Source: Streptomyces beigongshangae
Lineage (GTDB): Bacteria; Actinomycetota; Actinomycetes; Streptomycetales; Streptomycetaceae
DNA: 37,498 bases
NCBI RefSeq assembly: GCF_019710745.1
Contig: NZ_JAHKJW010000018.1
Coordinates: 130,645 to 168,142, forward strand
Direction of reading: 5' to 3'
A program made the translations under genes and the position numbers. Of the stretch, positions 33,185-37,498 are shown in pieces (the stretch's first letter is position 1; each line of letters begins with the position of its first letter). A model generated the notes under the pieces. The model had not been told where the DNA came from, did no database searches, and saw only the letters and a program-made list of their open reading frames with translations.

Positions 33185-34552
33185 CTAGCCGCGCCGGATC
33201 GTGATCGTCGTCCAGGCACCCACGTGGACCCGGTCGCCGTCCTGGAGCGGCACCGGCACGAAGGGCTGGATGGGCTCCTCGGCGCCGTTGACCGTGGTGC
33301 CGTTGGTGGAGTTCTGGTCGACGACGGCCCAGCCGCCGTCCGGCTGCTGGACGAGGACCGCGTGCTGGTGCGAGACGCCCGGGTCCTCCGGCGGCACCGA
33401 CAGGTCGATGTCCGGGGTGTCGCCGGTGGAGTGCCGGCGGCGGCCGATCGTGAGCTGGTTGCCGCTGAGCGGACGCTGCTGCTCCGGCGAGTACGCGGGC
33501 AGGTTCAGGCCCGCGGCCTCCGGCCCCGACCGCTGCATCATCGCCATGAAGTACTCACGGTCGGGGGCGATCGTGATGCTCCAGGCGAGCGGCTGTTGCT
33601 GCTGCCGGTACCCGGGGGGCGCCTGCGTCGAGCCGGGCGGCGGATAGCCGTAGCCGCCGCCCTGGCCGCCACCGGGACCGGGCGGGCCACCGGGGCCGGG
33701 GCCGTTCGGGCCGCCGGACGCCGGAGGCGAGATCACCCAGTCGTCCTCGCCGCCCCCGAAGGACGGGCCGCCCGGTGCCTGCGGGCGCCCGGTCTCCTGC
33801 GGGTACCCGGGCGGAGCGGACGGACCGGCCTGCTGGAACCCCTGCGGGCCGCCGGGAGCACCGGGGCCGTTCGGGCCGCCGCCGGGACCGCCGTATCCGC
33901 CGCCGGGGCCGCCCGGACCTCCGGGGCCACCGACAGGACCACCCGGTCCGCCTGGTCCGCCCGGACCGCCAGGTCCGCCGAACCCACCGGGTCCGCCGGG
34001 GCCCGTGCCGCCGGGGCCCTGCTGCGGGACGGGTCGCGAGGGGCCGCCGGGGAAGCCCTGGGAGGGCTCGCCGTAGGGCGGGATGGGCTCCGCGGGCCGG
34101 TTCACCTGGGAGGGCCGGGAGCTCTGGTAGTCGAATCCGCCGTGGGTGGGACCGGGCTGTCCGGGCGGCGGCTGCTGGAAGCGGGGCGCCGGGTTCTGGC
34201 CGCCGGGACCGCCGGGGCCGGGACCGGTGGGACGCGGCGCGGCCGGGGTGTACGAGGTCGCGGTGTTCGTCAGGAAGTTCCACCGGCACTGCTCGCAGAA
34301 CGGCGCCCCGCCCTCACGCGGGGTGCGGCACTGCGGGCACAGCTCGGCCTCGGGCGCCGGGTCCGGCACCGCGGAGAGATGGGGACGTCCGCCCGGGCCG
34401 GGCGGCGGGGGCGAACCGGGGGGCGGATAGCCGTAACCGGCCGCCGGGGGCGGCGGCGGAGGCGGCGGGGGCACGGCACCGGCCATGCGGTGACCGCAGA
34501 CCTCGCACCAGTCGTCGGAACCCGACTGGTGTCCGTTCGGGCAGGTCGGCAT
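33185..34552 (-). CDS. FHA-domain protein with N-terminal zinc ribbons and collagen-like linker
   Basis: A 455-residue cytoplasmic protein. Residues 1-25 form a zinc ribbon (CPNG...WCEVCGH), residues ~72-91 a second one (CPQC...FCEQC). A 200-residue linker is made of Gly-Pro-Gly-Gly repeats and Pro/Gln stretches. The C-terminal FHA domain (about 360-455) has LTIGRRRHSTGDTPDIDLS, DPGVSHQHAVLVQQ and VVDQNSTNGTTVNG, i.e. the Arg, Ser-His and Asn residues that bind phosphothreonine. It should read out Ser/Thr kinase activity. Neighbours on the same strand are a VWA protein and a PP2C phosphatase, which points to one signalling module. ATG 34552 begins the first ribbon. Confidence 0.9.
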   Translation of the reverse strand: MPTCPNGHQSGSDDWCEVCGHRMAGAVPPPPPPPPPAAGYGYPPPGSPPPPGPGGRPHLSAVPDPAPEAELCPQCRTPREGGAPFCEQCRWNFLTNTATSYTPAAPRPTGPGPGGPGGQNPAPRFQQPPPGQPGPTHGGFDYQSSRPSQVNRPAEPIPPYGEPSQGFPGGPSRPVPQQGPGGTGPGGPGGFGGPGGPGGPGGPGGPVGGPGGPGGPGGGYGGPGGGPNGPGAPGGPQGFQQAGPSAPPGYPQETGRPQAPGGPSFGGGEDDWVISPPASGGPNGPGPGGPPGPGGGQGGGYGYPPPGSTQAPPGYRQQQQPLAWSITIAPDREYFMAMMQRSGPEAAGLNLPAYSPEQQRPLSGNQLTIGRRRHSTGDTPDIDLSVPPEDPGVSHQHAVLVQQPDGGWAVVDQNSTNGTTVNGAEEPIQPFVPVPLQDGDRVHVGAWTTITIRRG

Positions 34553-34745
34553 GTCGGCGCTTCCCCCTCTCCTGTTCCGGCCACCAAGGACCGTAAGACG
34601 TGTACAAGACGTGCGTTACCGTGCGCGTGCTGCCTGCGGACCGCTTCCGTGTCGCTCCCGTACCGCTTCCGTACCGTTACGCACGGTGCGCGGCCCGCTC
34701 TGCTTCTGCGCTGCTGCTTCTCTGCTGTTTTCTGCTTCTGTTCTG
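34553..34745 (-). other. Intergenic purine-rich simple sequence between VWA and FHA genes
   Basis: On the coding (minus) strand 34745-34695 reads as GAAGCAG / AACAGCAGAG-like repeats, nearly all purine plus C. No gene or clear hairpin. It might hold a promoter for the FHA gene or stabilise the shared transcript. Confidence 0.5.
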
Positions 34746-36092
34746 CTACTTCTTCACGCGAACGGTTTTGGTGGACCGTGTCTCGAGAGTCATCTCGTCG
34801 GCCTCCGCGACCTTCGCCTTCAATCGCACAGTACCCGCCGCGGCATCGACCACGTCCACCACCTTCGCAAGCAGTTTCGCCGTATCCGCGTTTCCCGAGG
34901 CACTGGCGAGCTGGACCGCGCGGCCCAGTTTGGCCGTCGCCCCGTCGTCATCCCCCGCTTTGCGGGCATCCAGACCCTGCTGGATGACCTGCGCCAGTTC
35001 GGCCTGGCCTGTGTAATGCGCCACTTGCGGGTTGATCGACGTCGACGCCGCCATGTCGTCGGTCCACACGGCCCGTACGAGCCCCTGCGCGCCCAGGTTG
35101 TGGACGGTGCCGTCGCCCTGCGGGACCACCAGGGAGACCCGGGCGGCGAGCATCTCCTGGCCGAGTCCGGCCTCGGGCACCTCGACGCACACGTGGTAGT
35201 CGCGGGACTCGTCGCCCCAGGAACCGGTGGGGTAGTCGCCGGCGCGCGGGCCCGCCTCGACACGGCGGTCGGTCAGCTGCTCGACCGTCGGCGCGACCTG
35301 CTTGACGAACTTGACGGAGGTGCCGACCGGGGTCCACAGCCGCAGCGCGACGTCCGCGACCTCCTTGCCCATGGCCGTCTCCATCATCTGCGTGAAGTCG
35401 GCGGCCAGGCCCGCCGGGTCGGCCACGATGTCGGCGGTGCCGAGCAGCGCGGACGCGACGGACGTGACCTCCTTGACTTCCCAGTCCGTGCCGACGCCCC
35501 GCGCGTCGCAGGTGAAGCGGCCCGCGCAGGCGTCCAGGGCCGCCTTCAGATCCTCGGGCGACTCGTGTTCGTTGCGGCCGTCGGTGAGCACGATGCCGTG
35601 CCGGATGGCGACGTCCGCCGAGGAGAGCAGGCGGTCGGCCAGCCGCAGCCAGGTGCCGATCGCGGTACCGCCGCCCGCGCTGAGCCGGCGCAGCGCCTGC
35701 TTCGCCGCGTCGCGGGTCCGCGCGTCGGCCACGGCGAGCCCGCCGTCGCCGGGGTAGACCTCCTTGGCCACGTGCGTCCCGGCGATCACCGCGAAGCGCA
35801 CGCCGTCGCGCAGCGCGTCGACCGCGGCGGCGGTCGCGTCCCGGGCGCCGCGCATCTTGGTCGGCGGGTAGTCCATGGACCCGGAGCAGTCGACCATGAT
35901 CGCCACGGCCGCGTCCGGTCCCTGTCCCGGCGTGTACAGGTGGGGTGCCGCGACGGCACTCCCGACCGTGCCGCCGCCCGTGGAGGTGACCGTCACGATC
36001 GCGTTGACCTCGCGGCCGCCCTCCGGCAGGTACTCGTTCTGGTAGACCTCCACCGAGAACTGCGGCACGTTCGACTTCGAGAAATTGGCCAT
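34746..36092 (-). CDS. VWA-domain (von Willebrand factor A) protein
   Basis: A 448-residue cytoplasmic protein. After a ~75-residue N-terminal part (NFSKSNVPQFSVEVYQNEYL) comes a VWA domain with MIDAS motif MVDCSGSM, the Thr in GGGTAIGTW and Asp in IVLTDGRN. The C-terminal half (RLWTPVGTSVKFVKQVAPT onward) is strand-rich, then helical, ending RSTKTVRVKK. Metal-dependent VWA proteins act as interaction or assembly factors. ATG 36092 has AGAAGG upstream; the longer frame to 36188 lies in the spacer. Grouped with FHA and PP2C genes on the same strand. Confidence 0.9.
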   Translation of the reverse strand: MANFSKSNVPQFSVEVYQNEYLPEGGREVNAIVTVTSTGGGTVGSAVAAPHLYTPGQGPDAAVAIMVDCSGSMDYPPTKMRGARDATAAAVDALRDGVRFAVIAGTHVAKEVYPGDGGLAVADARTRDAAKQALRRLSAGGGTAIGTWLRLADRLLSSADVAIRHGIVLTDGRNEHESPEDLKAALDACAGRFTCDARGVGTDWEVKEVTSVASALLGTADIVADPAGLAADFTQMMETAMGKEVADVALRLWTPVGTSVKFVKQVAPTVEQLTDRRVEAGPRAGDYPTGSWGDESRDYHVCVEVPEAGLGQEMLAARVSLVVPQGDGTVHNLGAQGLVRAVWTDDMAASTSINPQVAHYTGQAELAQVIQQGLDARKAGDDDGATAKLGRAVQLASASGNADTAKLLAKVVDVVDAAAGTVRLKAKVAEADEMTLETRSTKTVRVKK

Positions 36093-36213
36093 GCCTTCTC
36101 TGCTCCCCCTCAGGACTCCCACGCCCGGGGCGTGGGTGGTGTCGGTAGGCGGACCGGTCCCCTCCGGCCCTGGCCGTGCCGAGGCCACTACCTTTTCGTA
36201 CCGCTTGGGCCTC

Positions 36214-37498
36214 TTAGGCCGATCCTGCCCCCTGCGGTGGCGCCGGGAACGGAAGGACCGCCACTGTTACGTTGTCGTGGCCCCCGCCGTCCAGGGCGTG
36301 GCCCACCAGGACCCGGGCGCTGTGCAGCGGCCGGTCCGCGGCGTCGGCCGGGACGACCTCGGCCATCTCCCCGGCGCCCTCGGCGTAGTTCCACAGGCCG
36401 TCGGTGCACACGATCACCACACCCGGCCGGTCCGGCTTGAAGGAGGCGGTGTGCGGCTCCAGTTCGTACGCGTCCGCCCCGAGCCAGCCCGTGATGGCGT
36501 GGGCGCGGTCGTCCGCGTACGCCTCCGCCTCGCTCATCAGGCCCGCGGCTACCATCTGGGCCGCCCAGGAGTCGTCCTCGGTGAGCCGGGCCGGCGGTGA
36601 CGAGCGGTCCACCGGCACCCAGTAGGCGCGGCTGTCGCCGACCCAGCCGATGATCAGCAGGCCGGAGGTGACGACGGCGCCGACGAGGGTGCAGGCCGGG
36701 GCGTTGACGTGCGGCTGGTGCTCGTGGTCCGCCGGGGTCCGGTCCGCCAGGGAGTTGACCGCCCCGGAGGCCGCGAGGATCGCGTCGTGCATGGCCTGTT
36801 GCGGGTGTGTGCCGCGGGGGAGGGCCGCCAGGAGCGACTCGCCCGCCGCACGGGAGGCGGCCAGGGACGCCTCGTCGGGGCGGGTCGCCGAGGACACGCC
36901 GTCGCAGACGATCGCGACGACCGCGGGAGAGCCGTCGGACAGCGTGGTCGAGGACACGCTGAAGGCGTCCTCGTTGCGGTGGTGGCGCAGACCGCGGTCG
37001 CTGACCGCGGCGACCGCCTCCAGCTCCTGCTCCATGTGGTCGCGCTCGCGCGGCTGCGCGTGCCCGCAGTTCTCGCAGTAGCCGTCCCGGTCGACCTGGC
37101 CCGCGCGGCACGCCACGCAGACCCTGAGGCCCGCGGGGGGCGCCGCGGGGCCGGCCGCGCGCGGATCGGCCGGCGGCATCTCACCCGGTGGCATCCCGCC
37201 CGGTGGCACCTCGGGTGGCAGCGGAGCGGCGAGCGGGTACTCGTCCGGCTCCGCCGACGCACGGGCCGGCGCGTGGGCCGCGGCCTGGGCCGGAGCCTGC
37301 GTCGGGGCGTGGGTCGGCGCCTGCATCGGCGCGTGCGCCGGTGGTTGCGCCGTCGGTGGGACGGACGGCCGGGCCGGCGGCTGCGCGGGCGGTTGGACGT
37401 GCGGTTGGACATGAGGCTGCGCGTGCGGCGGGACCGGCGGCTGCGCGGAGTGCGGGCCCGGGGGCGGGACGACTGGCGCGGCGCGCGGTGGAGCGGCG
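36214..37498 (-). CDS. PP2C-family Ser/Thr protein phosphatase, 5' end beyond the window
   Basis: At least 428 residues. The frame stays open to the right edge, adding a Pro/Gln/His-rich run (QPHVQPHVQPP-like) before the internal ATG 37326, so the N-terminus is missing. Next is a zinc ribbon (CVACRAGQ...YCENCGH), then the PP2C domain: SDRGLRHHRNEDAF, IVCDGVSS, GWVGDSRAYW, LTEDDSW, VCTDGLWNY and GGGHDNVTVAVL, all metal-binding Asp residues present. It removes phosphate from Ser/Thr and would reset the signal that the FHA protein reads. No TM helix is seen. Families in this arrangement are often next to a Ser/Thr kinase of PknG type, which would lie off the right edge. Confidence 0.92.
   Translation of the reverse strand, partial: AAPPRAAPVVPPPGPHSAQPPVPPHAQPHVQPHVQPPAQPPARPSVPPTAQPPAHAPMQAPTHAPTQAPAQAAAHAPARASAEPDEYPLAAPLPPEVPPGGMPPGEMPPADPRAAGPAAPPAGLRVCVACRAGQVDRDGYCENCGHAQPRERDHMEQELEAVAAVSDRGLRHHRNEDAFSVSSTTLSDGSPAVVAIVCDGVSSATRPDEASLAASRAAGESLLAALPRGTHPQQAMHDAILAASGAVNSLADRTPADHEHQPHVNAPACTLVGAVVTSGLLIIGWVGDSRAYWVPVDRSSPPARLTEDDSWAAQMVAAGLMSEAEAYADDRAHAITGWLGADAYELEPHTASFKPDRPGVVIVCTDGLWNYAEGAGEMAEVVPADAADRPLHSARVLVGHALDGGGHDNVTVAVLPFPAPPQGAGSA

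Overview
The window is chromosomal DNA from a Streptomyces or very close relative. It is strongly GC-rich, with many GTG and TTG starts, and it carries the surface-coat genes of aerial growth: one rodlin, four chaplins, a secreted tyrosinase pair and class E sortase (LAxTG) substrates. From memory the order resembles the rdlA/B - chpD - chpA ... chpF ... melC1-melC2 ... chpG ... ssbB stretch of S. coelicolor. Gene symbols rest on that recollection plus motif reading, not on a search.

Left part (1-18652). The cut-off rodlin, chpD and a very long histidine-rich chpA run rightwards. A secreted clan GH-A glycoside hydrolase follows and meets the end of an eight-gene leftward operon (13973 down to 3936). 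That operon encodes a Wzx/Wzy-type exopolysaccharide pathway: glycosyltransferase, polyprenyl-phosphate sugar transferase, O-antigen-ligase-like polymerase, MurJ/MviN-type flippase, polysaccharide deacetylase, second glycosyltransferase, Wzz-like chain-length protein and CelD/GNAT acyltransferase. Six of the seven junctions are ATGA/GTGA or 17-nt overlaps, and the seventh is a 4-nt gap. On its other side lie chpF, two small secreted proteins, a DUF5949-like protein, melC1-melC2 and the convergent chpG. The polysaccharide operon is thus enclosed by genes for the hydrophobic and pigmented outer coat.

Middle (18840-27051). A membrane Ser/Thr kinase, tRNA-Arg(TCT), a tandem pair of dynamin-like GTPases (probably dynA-dynB), an SsbB-like single-strand binding protein and a wall-anchored thioester-domain protein. 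Several of these families act in sporulation septation or on the surface of streptomycetes.

Right part (27087-37498). Two small membrane proteins, a decayed IS5-type transposase fragment, the housekeeping set ettA - thioesterase - unknown protein, a truncated globin and a stand-alone methyltransferase. The window ends with a leftward FHA / VWA / PP2C phosphosignalling group whose first visible gene is cut by the right edge.

Two themes recur. Short in-frame tandem repeats expand linkers in many genes, including most of the polysaccharide operon, chpA, melC1, the kinase, dynB and the FHA protein. chpF and chpG also share a promoter-like signature (TNNNAC-type -35 half, 16-bp spacer, CGTTGA) resembling sigma-BldN promoters. 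The best candidate for an undescribed system is the polysaccharide operon with its facing hydrolase.
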